Below, piece by piece: positions 18,976 to 27,756 of a stretch of DNA of 49,582 bases. The DNA is taken from assembly GCA_023412195.1 (NCBI GenBank), contig JAEYNZ010000043.1, positions 1-49,582 on the forward strand, in the 5' to 3' direction. A model generated the notes under the pieces. It searched no databases and had not been told where the DNA came from. It saw nothing but the letters and a program-made list of their open reading frames with translations. Position numbers and translations under genes: made by a program. The stretch's first letter is position 1, and the number at the start of each line of letters is the position of its first letter. This DNA is from Bacteroidota bacterium. Its GTDB lineage: Bacteria; Bacteroidota; Bacteroidia; Bacteroidales; Prolixibacteraceae.

Positions 18976-19527
18976 TTGGAAAAGTCATATCAGAATATTC
19001 ATCAGGAATTGATTGACAGTTGCAAAAAAGGAGACAGCAAAGCACAGTTCGAAATGTACAGGCTTTATTATAAAAGTATGTACAGTGTGAGTTTAAGAAT
19101 TGTGAATGATGAAGGAGAGGCAGAAGATATTATGCAGGAGTCATTCCTGAAGGCATTTAAAAAAATAGATACCTATAAGGGTGAAGTAAGTATTGGTGCG
19201 TGGCTGAAAAAAATTGTCGTAAACCGTTCTTTAGACCATTTGAAAAAAAAGAGGGTGCAGTTTGAGGAAGTAAATCCCCGGATGCAATTGCCCGATGATA
19301 ATGAAGAATACAGGGAGGTGAATGTGGAACACATTAAAAGGGCAATCATGAGCCTCCCCGACGGGTACAGAGTGATCCTGAGCCTTCATCTGATCGAGGG
19401 ATATGATCACGATGAGATCAGCCAGATACTGGGTATCAGCAATTCTGCTTCCCGCACCCAGTATTCGCGGGCCAAAACTAAATTGAAAGAGTTACTGAAA
19501 GGAAAGGAAATTTATTTATACAACTGA
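18976..19527 (+). CDS. ECF-family RNA polymerase sigma factor
   Basis: This 183-residue sigma-70 family factor directs RNA polymerase to a set of promoters. Region 2 is at about 13-80 (MYRLYYKSMYSVSLRI, EDIMQESFLKAFKKI) and region 4 at about 118-175 (SLPDGYRVILSLHLIEGYDH, then EISQILGISNSASRTQYSRA). The start is TTG at 18976 after an A-rich stretch; no ATG is better placed. One base separates its stop from the next gene, which encodes a membrane protein that probably acts as its anti-sigma factor. No SusC/D or FecR-like gene is beside it. Confidence 0.9.
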   Translation: MEKSYQNIHQELIDSCKKGDSKAQFEMYRLYYKSMYSVSLRIVNDEGEAEDIMQESFLKAFKKIDTYKGEVSIGAWLKKIVVNRSLDHLKKKRVQFEEVNPRMQLPDDNEEYREVNVEHIKRAIMSLPDGYRVILSLHLIEGYDHDEISQILGISNSASRTQYSRAKTKLKELLKGKEIYLYN

Positions 19528-19528
19528 C

Positions 19529-20116
19529 ATGGAAAAGAGAGACAACATAGAAGACCTGATTTTGAAAAACCTGGAGGGGTTAAATGATAATGAACCCTCT
19601 GAAGGACATTTCGAACGTTTTGAAGCAAGGCTTGAGCAGATGAATAAAAGAAGGAAAATAATAAAACTGGATGTGGTCTGGAAGGTAGCTGCCGCAGCGG
19701 TTTTTGCATTCCTGCTGGTCAACCAGGCTGTTATATGGTTTTCGCCTGCAGAGAAGCCCCAACTGGCAGGTGAACCACAAAATGCATTTACACTGGCAGC
19801 TGTTTCATCGGAATATGAGGAAGTTGAATTTTATTATACAAATGCCATAAATGTAGGCATGTCGCAATGGGAAAAACTTGTGGAACAGGGTATGATTTCA
19901 GAAGAAGAACAACTCATGATAGAACATGAGATGGAGGAATTTGAACAGGTTTTCCTTAAACTGCAGGATGATCTTGCCCTTAGTCCCAGCGATGAAAGGG
20001 TGATCAATGCCATGCTTGAATATTACCAGACAAAACTTAGCTTAATCAATATGATTATTGATAAACTTCAGGAAGTAAAACAAAAAAACAATGTGAATTA
20101 TGAAACCGAAAATTAA
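19529..20116 (+). CDS. Probable anti-sigma factor (single-pass membrane protein)
   Basis: The 195-residue protein has an acidic and basic cytoplasmic N-terminus (about 1-48), one membrane helix (about 50-70, VVWKVAAAAVFAFLLVNQAVI) and an outer part with acidic helices (EEEQLMIEHEMEEFEQVF). This layout, together with translational coupling to the ECF sigma gene, is the usual form of Bacteroidota anti-sigma partners. It overlaps the next gene by 17 bases. The role is inferred from position and topology; no zinc-binding motif is seen. Confidence 0.7.
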   Translation: MEKRDNIEDLILKNLEGLNDNEPSEGHFERFEARLEQMNKRRKIIKLDVVWKVAAAAVFAFLLVNQAVIWFSPAEKPQLAGEPQNAFTLAAVSSEYEEVEFYYTNAINVGMSQWEKLVEQGMISEEEQLMIEHEMEEFEQVFLKLQDDLALSPSDERVINAMLEYYQTKLSLINMIIDKLQEVKQKNNVNYETEN

Positions 20117-21131
20117 AATGATCTCAGCTCTATGGCTCCTTGCCATGCTGACATCAGTAACAATCGCAGCTGCACAGGAAAAAACGAAGAAATATAGTGA
20201 GTCATGGCCTGTTAACAGCGTTCAGACACTTGTTGTTAACAACAGGTTTGGTCAAATTAACGTAACTGACAGGGGAGGCAGCAACATTACCATAGATGTT
20301 GTGGTGACTGTGGAAGCACCTGAACGAAGGGCAAATGAACTGCTTGATATGATTGATGTCAGTTTCGGAAAAACAGGCAGTACAGTAACAGCCGAAACGC
20401 ATATAAGCCGCAACTTTCAGAGCCGGAGTAAATTCAGTATCAACTATGAAATCAATATCCCGCCTGATAAGAACCTGGACATCACCAATAAGTATGGGAA
20501 TACTTTTGTGAATATCCTGAATGCTACCGGTACTTTTGATATTCAATATGGAAATATATCAGTGAACGAGTTGAATACACCGCAACCTGCCAGTATGAAC
20601 CTGGCTTACGGTAAATCAAATATAGAATCAGCCAGAGATCTGAATGTAACGGTACAGTATTCAAACATGACATTTGGCCGGACAGGAGATATGAAGCTGA
20701 ATTCAAAATATACTGTGGTCAATCTTGATCAGGCAGGCTCAATCGACACTGAATCACGGTATGACACTTTTAATTTCGGCAACATTCAATCTCTGTCTGC
20801 TAATACCAGGTACACACAGGTCAAGGTAAATGAGCTGGCAGGAAACCTGAAGGTTGATGCCGGTTATGGGGGTATAAAGATTGGAAATGTAAATCAGTTT
20901 GAATCGATTCATGTTACAAGCAGTTACGGACAGGTTAGCCTGGGACTGGGTGATGCCAGTTATTCGCTTGATGCCAGCTGTAACTATTGCGGAATATCTT
21001 TCCCGGAAAACAATTATAAAGGCGACAGGATAAGTGACAATCATACCCGCACTATCAAGGGGAAAGTAGGTTCAGGCTCAGGAGGGACAGTTTATGTCTG
21101 GAGCCGGTATGGCGAGATAAAACTGAATTGA
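20100..21131 (+). CDS. DUF4097-like adhesin-type beta-repeat protein
   Basis: The 343-residue exported protein (signal peptide to about residue 25) consists of short beta-strand repeats such as KYGNTFVNILNATGTFDIQY, SRYDTFNFGNIQSLSANTRY and GYGGIKIGNV, which suit a right-handed beta-solenoid of the putative-adhesin/DUF4097 class. Two cysteines at CNYC lie near the C-terminus. It overlaps the anti-sigma gene by 17 bases, so it is the third gene of the sigma operon and may be part of its envelope signal or its output. No enzyme motif is seen. Confidence 0.7.
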   Translation: MKPKIKMISALWLLAMLTSVTIAAAQEKTKKYSESWPVNSVQTLVVNNRFGQINVTDRGGSNITIDVVVTVEAPERRANELLDMIDVSFGKTGSTVTAETHISRNFQSRSKFSINYEINIPPDKNLDITNKYGNTFVNILNATGTFDIQYGNISVNELNTPQPASMNLAYGKSNIESARDLNVTVQYSNMTFGRTGDMKLNSKYTVVNLDQAGSIDTESRYDTFNFGNIQSLSANTRYTQVKVNELAGNLKVDAGYGGIKIGNVNQFESIHVTSSYGQVSLGLGDASYSLDASCNYCGISFPENNYKGDRISDNHTRTIKGKVGSGSGGTVYVWSRYGEIKLN

Positions 21132-21147
21132 AGTTTAGAATAAAAAG

Positions 21148-21175
21148 AAAGCTGTCAGCAATGGCAGCTTTTTTT
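21148..21175. terminator. Bidirectional rho-independent terminator
   Basis: AAAGCTGTC (21148-21156) pairs with GGCAGCTTT (21163-21171) through nine base pairs with one G-U, with a six-base loop and a T run after it. Read on the minus strand, T-rich sequence also follows, so it can end both the sigma operon and the converging glycosyltransferase gene. Confidence 0.85.
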
Positions 21176-21250
21176 ATGTATAGAATCATGAATCAGTTTA
21201 CCCGGTAAGTGATGTTCTGTTGCACCTCCATTAAATAATGTTTATTTTAT

Positions 21251-22153
21251 TTATAAAACTTTAAGCGTAGCATAATACAGAAGCTTATAAAGATCGAAGA
21301 AGAAAAGCTTCGGACTGCTGCCGGTAAGGTTCTTTTCAAGGCTACTCCTGAGCAGATTGAATAGCGGTTTCAGCAACATAGGTGGGATAAACCATGGCAA
21401 CGTATTGTACCTCTTCAGAAAGTTTACCTGCCTGCTGAGTTCTTTGTCGTTACTTAAAACTTTTGAAGTAATAAAATTTAGATTCTTTAAAGCATCTTTT
21501 GTTTTCTCCAAAAAAATAACAGAATCCTCAAGGCCCGTATGCTCAACAGGATTATCAATGTGAAAAGGATGAATGCCTTCTGTAAACAGGTCATAGCCCA
21601 ACAGTGTATCTTCATGTCCATACGGGCCAAGGTTTTCCCTGAAATGGATCAGATTAAATACCTCCCTGTCGGTTAAAAAATTATTGGAGGTGATAATGAA
21701 ACTCTTTTTGCTGTTCCTTTCCCTGTCACTTATAGCCTCACGCCTGGTTCCATAAACCCAGCGCAGCATCTTACTTTTATCTCCAGGTTTTACCGGATCA
21801 TAGGCAGTTCCTCCGCACAATACACATCCAGGTGTGGCCAGTTCCAGATACTTTTTCAGATAGTCCTCCCTGACTATTTTTGAATCCGCATCGATAAATA
21901 ACAGGTATTTATATTGTGAATCAAAACCCATTCTGTTTCTTATGGCTGCCCTGCCCAGATTCTTTTTCATTTCTTTGTAAACAATACCCGGCATTTCCGA
22001 AATATCTCTGTTTTTCCTTTTTATTTCATTGGCAGAACCATCATCATAAATCCTGATCTCCACCGGAACGCCCAGTTCCTTTGCCTGATTCAACAACTGT
22101 AAAGCCAGATCTTTTGCCTCTATATTATAAACAGGAATATTGATTGACAGCAT
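21251..22153 (-). CDS. Glycosyltransferase family 2
   Basis: The product, 300 residues from the ATG at 22153, transfers a sugar from a nucleotide sugar. LSINIPVYN starts the GT-A fold, IRIYDDGS and KKNLGRAAIRNRM follow, and FIDADS (about 85-90) is the metal-binding DxD-type motif. GPYGHEDTLLGYDLF is the typical acceptor-side acidic motif. An in-frame start at 22189 would add MFDIIFSFKTNS, which does not belong to the fold, so I choose 22153. No other polysaccharide genes are near. The acceptor is unknown. Confidence 0.82.
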   Translation of the reverse strand: MLSINIPVYNIEAKDLALQLLNQAKELGVPVEIRIYDDGSANEIKRKNRDISEMPGIVYKEMKKNLGRAAIRNRMGFDSQYKYLLFIDADSKIVREDYLKKYLELATPGCVLCGGTAYDPVKPGDKSKMLRWVYGTRREAISDRERNSKKSFIITSNNFLTDREVFNLIHFRENLGPYGHEDTLLGYDLFTEGIHPFHIDNPVEHTGLEDSVIFLEKTKDALKNLNFITSKVLSNDKELSRQVNFLKRYNTLPWFIPPMLLKPLFNLLRSSLEKNLTGSSPKLFFFDLYKLLYYATLKVL

Positions 22154-22232
22154 GGAATTAGTTTTGAAGCTGAAAATTATATCAAACAATCTGATTTAAA
22201 AATTTTTCCTCCTGTTTTTCAATATTAAAATT

Positions 22233-22240
22233 TATTTTTG
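22233..22240 (+). promoter_or_regulatory. Putative -7 box for the thioredoxin-fold gene
   Basis: TATTTTTG matches TAnnTTTG. It overlaps the most upstream in-frame TTG at 22238, which is why the ATG at 22262 is the preferred start of that gene. Confidence 0.5.
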
Positions 22241-22261
22241 ACCGTTATTGATTTATATCCC

Positions 22262-23668
22262 ATGCAAATAAAAAAACTGTTCTTCATATTGGTTTTAACC
22301 CTGATCTTGCCAGTCATGGGAATGGGCCAGGCAATGGAGATCAAGGTAGATCTTAAGGAAGCAGCCGGTCAGGAAGTTTATTTGGCTCATTATTATTCAG
22401 GAAATATTTATGCAAAAGATACCGTCCTTCTCGACAGCCGCGGCACAGGAATCTTTCATGCTGATTCCCTGTTGCCACAAGGATTATATAAAATCTACCG
22501 TGATGAGAATGCCCACTTTGATTTCCTTCTTGGTACCGACCAGCAGTTCATCCTGAGAAATGAATCTTTCATTGCTGAAAATGTTTCTGTTTCGGGAGCT
22601 GATGAAACAGAAGCATTTGTCAGATACTCTGCATTCCTTAAAAATCTTCAGAAAAGAAATTCAGAAATAAGAAAAAGCCTTCAAGGCTCAGAAACTGGAG
22701 AGAAGGAGAAATTATTCAATGAATTGAATGATTTAACCAATCAGCTTTATGCATACTGGGAGAAACTTGAAAATGACTTTCCAGGGTCTTTCCTTGCAAA
22801 GTTTGTCAAAGCTACCCATGTTCCTGCTTTGGATATTTCTTCTCTTCCCAGGGAAGTAAAGGAAAATGATTCACTGTTGCTGATTGCACGCTTCTATTAT
22901 CAAAGGGCTCATTTTTGGGATAACTTTGACTATAAAGATGAACGGTTACTATATACTCCTTTTTATAAAAACAAGCTGGAGACCTGGTTTACCAATGTTC
23001 TTTATCAGCATTATGATTCTATAAGTCCTGAAGTAATTAAGTTCATTGAAGAGGTAAAACATAACAGGCGGATATTTCAGTTTGCCGCATCATTTTTCCT
23101 GAACAGCAGCATCAACAGCAATATCATGGGAATGGATGCATTGTTTGTGGATCTTGCCCGGAAGTATTATCTGTCAGGTGAAGCATTCTGGGCTACTGAA
23201 GAAGCTCTCGCTAAAATCAGGGAAAATGTATTATTTTTTGAAAACAACCTCATAGGGAAACAGGCCCCTGATCTTACACTTGAGGGATTCGACGGACAGT
23301 ATCATAATCTAAATCAAATCGATGCAAAATATACCCTTGTAGTCATATATGAACCCGGATGCTCCCATTGCAAGGTGTTTGTCCCACAGCTGTATAACGA
23401 AGTTTATGTGCCATTCAGAAACAAAGGGCTTGAGGTGTTTGCCATCTATTCAATGGATAATAAGGAAGAATGGGAAAAATTCCTTAATGAACATGAACTG
23501 CACGACTGGCTGAATGTATGGGATGAGCATCATGTGTCAAGGTTTAAAATACTGTACGATGCCCGCACCACCCCGGGAATTTTTTTATTGGATGAGAATA
23601 AAAAAATTTTGGCAAAAAAAATGACTGTTGAACAGGTCAGGCTTTTTATGCAGGGTCAACTACAATAA
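22262..23668 (+). CDS. TlpA-like thioredoxin-fold protein with DUF4369/DUF5106-like N-terminus
   Basis: The protein of about 468 residues has a signal peptide ending near Met-Gly-Gln-Ala. The N-terminal half resembles the beta-sandwich DUF4369 (KVDLKEAAGQEVYLAHYYSG), a helical part follows, and a TlpA-like domain starts near residue 335 (IGKQAPDLTLEGFDG) with the redox pair EPGCSHCK near 367. Such proteins reduce disulfides or handle haem-protein maturation in the periplasm of Bacteroidota. The gene is alone, convergent with the SulP gene. Confidence 0.8.
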   Translation: MQIKKLFFILVLTLILPVMGMGQAMEIKVDLKEAAGQEVYLAHYYSGNIYAKDTVLLDSRGTGIFHADSLLPQGLYKIYRDENAHFDFLLGTDQQFILRNESFIAENVSVSGADETEAFVRYSAFLKNLQKRNSEIRKSLQGSETGEKEKLFNELNDLTNQLYAYWEKLENDFPGSFLAKFVKATHVPALDISSLPREVKENDSLLLIARFYYQRAHFWDNFDYKDERLLYTPFYKNKLETWFTNVLYQHYDSISPEVIKFIEEVKHNRRIFQFAASFFLNSSINSNIMGMDALFVDLARKYYLSGEAFWATEEALAKIRENVLFFENNLIGKQAPDLTLEGFDGQYHNLNQIDAKYTLVVIYEPGCSHCKVFVPQLYNEVYVPFRNKGLEVFAIYSMDNKEEWEKFLNEHELHDWLNVWDEHHVSRFKILYDARTTPGIFLLDENKKILAKKMTVEQVRLFMQGQLQ

Positions 23669-23675
23669 AATCCAT

Positions 23676-25370
23676 CTAAATTGCCTTTCTTTTCAAATGG
23701 CTTAATGCCTCTTCCATTGCCTTGTCGAAGGAGGGGAATATGGAATGGCTGCCGATAATCTTTATAATATCCCCTTTTTCAAGATCAGCACGCACTGCAT
23801 CATTGACCCCTGAAAGAATGACCTTTATATGAGAATCAGTTAAGATTTTCAACGCTGCTTTAAGGTTGTTAAGTCCTGTTGAATCGACAAAAGGTACATG
23901 GCGCATCCTGATAATGATGATTTTATTTTTTAAACCGGTCGACTTGAGCACCTCGCAGTATTGTTTGGCAGAAGCAAAAAACAAGGGTCCGCTGATCTCA
24001 TAAATACCAATTTCATGAGGCAGGTTCGAATAATCTTCGATGATGTCAGTGTCAACCACCTGGGGAATCGTTTTATTGATGTCGGCCATCCTTTTCATAA
24101 ACAGCAGTGCAGAAAGAACTACCCCTACCTGAATGGCAATGGTCAGATCAACGAACACTGTCAGGAAGAATGTTGACAATAAAACAATGATATCAAAAAA
24201 AGATCCTTTCAGTATTGACCTGAAGGATCGCCATTCGCTCATGTTGTAGGCAACAACAATTAATATCCCTGCCAGTGCTGACATGGGGATCAGTTTAACC
24301 CATTTCCCGAAAAACAGCATGATAAGGAGCAGGGTGATTGCATGAAACATACCTGCAACAGGAGTTTTTCCTCCATTCTTTATATTGGTGGCAGTTCTGG
24401 CTATGGCTCCTGTTGCAGGTATGCCTCCAAAAAAGGGTGTTACAATATTGGCAATTCCCTGTGCAACAAGTTCTGTGTTTGAACGGTGCCGGCTACCGGT
24501 CATCCCGTCGGCAACAACTGCCGACAACAGCGATTCAATACCCCCAAGAAGTGCTATTGTCAGAGCAGGTTGCAGGTAATTACCAAGCTGGCTCCATTCA
24601 ACCGTTGGTACTGACAGATGAAATGAATCAGGAATATCGCCAAAAAAGGATTCAATGGTCAGAACAGGAAGCCCTAATGTCTGGACAGCAACTGTTGCAG
24701 CAACAATTGCAATGAGGGAACCAGGTACTTTTTTCACAAACCTTTTTGAAGATGTGACAAGTAGAATGGTTGTGATTGTGATAACTGCTGCATAAATATT
24801 AACCGAAGAAAAATTCTGGAAATAGATGAGCCATTTGGCTGCAAAACCTGACGGAACCTGTGTAATATCAAGTCCAAATGCATCCCTGATTTGGGTGGAA
24901 AATATTACTACAGCAATACCGCTTGTGAACCCTACAATCAGCGGGTGCGGGAAATATTTCAGCAGGGCTCCCAGTTTTAAAAGGCCAAATATGATCAGGA
25001 AGACGCCCGCCATAATTGTTGATATCATCAGGCCATGGAGCCCGTACTGTTGCAGTATGCTGTAAACAATTACAATAAAGGCCCCGGTAGGCCCACCAAT
25101 CTGTACGCGGCTGCCGCCTAAAAATGAAATGATGAAACCTGCCACGACTGCAGTAATCAAACCTTTTTCAGGTGAAACACCCGATGCAACCGCAAAGGCA
25201 ATGGCCAGTGGCAGTGCCACAATACCAACTACTGTTCCAGACATCAGGTCTGATGAAAATTGCCTGCCTGTATAACCTTCCTTCAGAACACTGAAGAACT
25301 TGGGCTTAAATATTGATTCCACGATTCTGTAATAAAAAACCGGGCAAATGTAGATTGTTTTTAATTCCAT
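23676..25370 (-). CDS. SulP-family anion transporter with STAS domain
   Basis: This 564-residue inner-membrane protein belongs to the SulP/SLC26 family (sulfate, bicarbonate or other anions). About twelve membrane helices span residues 50-440, with family strings ALPLAIAFAVASGVSPEKGL and GGIPATGAIARTATNIKNGG. The C-terminal STAS domain (about 455-560) shows FVDSTGLNNLKAAL. A promoter-like TACATTTG lies inside the first codons (25352-25345), so the real start may be the GTG at 25322 (VESIFKPKFFSVLKEGY). The substrate cannot be told from sequence; no carbonic anhydrase gene is adjacent. Confidence 0.88.
   Translation of the reverse strand: MELKTIYICPVFYYRIVESIFKPKFFSVLKEGYTGRQFSSDLMSGTVVGIVALPLAIAFAVASGVSPEKGLITAVVAGFIISFLGGSRVQIGGPTGAFIVIVYSILQQYGLHGLMISTIMAGVFLIIFGLLKLGALLKYFPHPLIVGFTSGIAVVIFSTQIRDAFGLDITQVPSGFAAKWLIYFQNFSSVNIYAAVITITTILLVTSSKRFVKKVPGSLIAIVAATVAVQTLGLPVLTIESFFGDIPDSFHLSVPTVEWSQLGNYLQPALTIALLGGIESLLSAVVADGMTGSRHRSNTELVAQGIANIVTPFFGGIPATGAIARTATNIKNGGKTPVAGMFHAITLLLIMLFFGKWVKLIPMSALAGILIVVAYNMSEWRSFRSILKGSFFDIIVLLSTFFLTVFVDLTIAIQVGVVLSALLFMKRMADINKTIPQVVDTDIIEDYSNLPHEIGIYEISGPLFFASAKQYCEVLKSTGLKNKIIIIRMRHVPFVDSTGLNNLKAALKILTDSHIKVILSGVNDAVRADLEKGDIIKIIGSHSIFPSFDKAMEEALSHLKRKAI
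25345..25352 (-). promoter_or_regulatory. Putative -7 box for the SulP transporter gene
   Basis: On the minus strand TACATTTG matches TAnnTTTG. It falls within the first codons of the longest frame, which favours a shorter protein starting at GTG 25322. No clear -33 box is present, so support is modest. Confidence 0.35.
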
Positions 25371-25518
25371 TATTTTCTACAGTGTCGATATTTTTAAGTA
25401 GGTGTGGATCATTTAACAAACGTTCCTCTCCTTCAGGGTAATTGATGGTGTGAGCCATTAAAAGGAACTTGAATTATAATGGCAGAAGTTTAATTATTCC
25501 AATATTATCTTATTTTTA

Positions 25519-26013
25519 ATGATTAAAATTAAACAGTGTATGAAAAAGCTGCTTACTAAGAAAAAGATACTTTCAGAACAGAAATCATGGGGGGATGGAA
25601 TCATCAGAATAAGCAATGCCTACAGAAATAATGAGGATTATAAATCTTTAGCTGTTGAATTTATCAAGCAGCATTACGGATATGATGAAGGTATTGTACT
25701 ATTCAAACCAACCCTGGCATCTATAGAGCAGTTTCGCGACACATTTGAAAAAGCTCTTTCCTATTTTATATCTGGAAATTCCAAACATCCCGAAGACCAG
25801 GGGTTTGCCATCAGGCCCTGGATAAAAGTCACATTTGAGAATGCTGGCATTATTATCACCAGAAATCGAGCTGTCGCCATGGGGAATTATTTTTTTAAAG
25901 ATATAAACGGGTCTGAGGTAAGGGTGGAATATACATTCGGGTATTTCCTGACCAGGGACAATAAGGTTAAAATAAATGTTCATCATTCTTCTTTACCATA
26001 TTCAATAACTTAA
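25519..26013 (+). CDS. NTF2-like (SnoaL-type) small protein
   Basis: The 164-residue protein looks like a cone-shaped NTF2-like fold: a helical first half and then strands in PWIKVTFENAGIIITRNRAV, GNYFFKDINGSEVRVEYTFG and KVKINVHHSSLPYSI. Close relatives are often mislabelled phosphoribosyl-AMP cyclohydrolase, but no HisI metal motif is present. The start could be 25540 instead of 25519. It lies 11 bases before the RraA-like gene and is likely co-transcribed. The function is unknown. Confidence 0.7.
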   Translation: MIKIKQCMKKLLTKKKILSEQKSWGDGIIRISNAYRNNEDYKSLAVEFIKQHYGYDEGIVLFKPTLASIEQFRDTFEKALSYFISGNSKHPEDQGFAIRPWIKVTFENAGIIITRNRAVAMGNYFFKDINGSEVRVEYTFGYFLTRDNKVKINVHHSSLPYSIT

Positions 26014-26024
26014 ATTTTCTGATT

Positions 26025-26849
26025 ATGAAACTTCATTCTTTATTGTTTTTGACATTTGTTGTTATCTCTACAGCCGGATTCAGCCAGGCAAAAAAAGATT
26101 ATTCCAAAGGAGCCAACCTGATTGAAACCCAAACTTATTCTGCAGAGGAGAATGCAGAAATACTGAAACTTTACCAGGGACTGCGGGTTGCTGATGTTTC
26201 CGACGGTATGGACATGGTGGGTTTACCAAATACCGGGCTTGTAAATCATGAAATTCATGCCGATTGGGTAGATACCAAAGATATGTCACATATTATCCGG
26301 GGAATAGCTGTTACAGCCAGGTATGTGCCTACCCAAAAACTTAACCGGCCAAAACCGGGTGAAGATTTTGCAGCCTGGGAAGGACATTTTTACAGTACCT
26401 ACTCCACCGAAGCGTTTGCTGAAGCCATACAGCCGGGTTCAGTGGTTGTACTTGATGATGTGGAAGACATGGACATTGGTTCTATTGGATCAAACAACAT
26501 CCTTTACTGGGTAAAGCTTGGAGCAGTAGGTGTTGTTACCGATGCAAGTTCACGTGATACTGATGAAATTGCGCTGCAGAAAGTGCCTTTATACCTGCGT
26601 AAAAAGGGTAGGGGCATCCGTCCGGGAAGGAATGAACTGGAATCGGTAAACAGGCCGGTTACCATAGGTGGGGTTCTGGTAATGCCCGGTGATGTTGTAG
26701 TGGCCGATGGGGATGGAGTGGTGGTTGTGCCACGTCATGTAGCCAAAGATGTAGCCATGCATGCACATGGTATTCTTCTAAAAGACAAAGCCGCCCGACG
26801 CAACCTGTATGAAAGCCTGGGAATACCTCTTGATGACACTGTGAAATAA
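26025..26849 (+). CDS. Exported RraA-family protein
   Basis: The 274-residue protein has the RraA / HMG-CHA aldolase-like fold: RVADVSDGMDMVG near residue 54, GSVVVLDDVEDMDIGSIG near 139 and GAVGVVTDASSRDTDEI near 167 with the active-site Arg-Asp pair, then PGDVVVADGDGVVVVP near 221. Cytosolic relatives are RNase E regulators or 4-hydroxy-4-methyl-2-oxoglutarate aldolases. This copy begins with a clear signal peptide (to about FSQA, residue 22), so it probably acts in the periplasm. It follows the NTF2-like gene. The substrate is unknown. Confidence 0.82.
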   Translation: MKLHSLLFLTFVVISTAGFSQAKKDYSKGANLIETQTYSAEENAEILKLYQGLRVADVSDGMDMVGLPNTGLVNHEIHADWVDTKDMSHIIRGIAVTARYVPTQKLNRPKPGEDFAAWEGHFYSTYSTEAFAEAIQPGSVVVLDDVEDMDIGSIGSNNILYWVKLGAVGVVTDASSRDTDEIALQKVPLYLRKKGRGIRPGRNELESVNRPVTIGGVLVMPGDVVVADGDGVVVVPRHVAKDVAMHAHGILLKDKAARRNLYESLGIPLDDTVK

Positions 26850-26868
26850 AATAGGACCGATGACAATG

Positions 26869-26888
26869 AACCAAACATGATTTTGGTT
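26869..26888 (+). terminator. Weak hairpin after the RraA-like gene
   Basis: AACCAAA (26869-26875) pairs with TTTGGTT (26882-26888) over a six-base loop, 20 bases after the stop codon. There is no T tract, so it is a weak candidate terminator. Confidence 0.3.
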
Positions 26889-26945
26889 TGTACATCAAGT
26901 AAGATTTAATAAAAAAGAGATTTTAGGAAAAAAAATATCTATGGA

Positions 26946-26976
26946 TTTGCCTGAAAAGAAATAAATATTACTTTTG
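26946..26976 (+). promoter_or_regulatory. Promoter of tRNA-Lys
   Basis: TTTG at 26946-26949 and TACTTTTG at 26969-26976, 19 bases apart, match both halves of the Bacteroidota housekeeping promoter. They lie about 54 bases before the tRNA. This is the best promoter match in the window. Confidence 0.75.
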
Positions 26977-27029
26977 CACCGCCTTAAAGAATTAAGGCAG
27001 CCTTTGATAAACAAAGGATACATAAGGAT

Positions 27030-27105
27030 GACTCAGTAGCTCAGCTGGTAGAGCACATCCCTTTTAAGGATGGGGTCCTGGGTTCGAATCCCAGCTGAGT
27101 CACCA
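27030..27105 (+). tRNA. tRNA-Lys (anticodon TTT), CCA encoded
   Basis: A complete cloverleaf is readable. Acceptor GACTCAG (27030-27036) pairs with CTGAGTC (27095-27101), the D-arm is GCTC...GAGC, the anticodon stem CATCC/GGATG holds the loop CTTTTAA with anticodon TTT at 27063-27065, and the T-arm CTGGG-TTCGAAT-CCCAG ends at 27094. The discriminator A at 27102 is followed by a genomic CCA (27103-27105). It has its own promoter and terminator and is a single transcription unit. Confidence 0.97.
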
Positions 27106-27116
27106 AGAGAAACAAG

Positions 27117-27145
27117 AAGGAAAGCGAGAGCTTTCCTTTTTTTTT
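27117..27145 (+). terminator. Rho-independent terminator of tRNA-Lys
   Basis: GGAAAGC and GCTTTCC form a seven-base stem (within an AAGGAAAGC / GCTTTCCTT context) around the loop GAGA, followed by about nine T. It lies 12 bases after the tRNA. Confidence 0.9.
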
Positions 27146-27756
27146 ACCGGAATTAATTAAACCGCAGCGCAATTCCTTTTGTCAGAAGTCCATGGCTATT
27201 TTCATCCGAAATAGCATCTTCAGGTTAATACTGAATTCACTTCACTGTAAATTTATCAGAACCCATTCTCAACAATGGTCGCCAATGATTTGATGTCGTA
27301 AGATTAAATTGCTCAGTTGTATAAATGTCAAACATCCTCTCAGACAGAATTAATTATGAGCCTTAACCTTTCGAGAATCATTCTCCACTATCACTACTCA
27401 TCATCTTTTTTCTGCTCCCTACTTTACTTCTTTGCAATCTGAATTAGGAAAATACCAGAATATTTAGGTTACATTGCTTAAATAGTTGAAAAACAATATT
27501 ATAATATTTTAGTGGAAGCAGTTTAAATAAGTAAAAAATCCGTAAAAATCCGGATAGTATATAAAAAAAGACATTTGTATCTTGTATTCCTGAATAAAGC
27601 AACTGTTTCCTTATTGTCTACCCCACAATACAGGAGAAAAGACCAGTTATAGTGTCAATTAATGTTTGACATACAGGGAGATTAGGACGATGTAACTTTG
27701 AAGATGGTTTTTGATGTTATTACTTACTTAAAACAACAAATTTTTACTCCTGATTC
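27146..27756. other. Intergenic region without recognised gene
   Basis: This AT-rich stretch of about 610 bases lies between the tRNA terminator and the repeat-protein gene. No frame looks coding and no strong promoter match was found, though the promoter of the repeat-protein gene must lie here if that gene is expressed. Confidence 0.5.
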
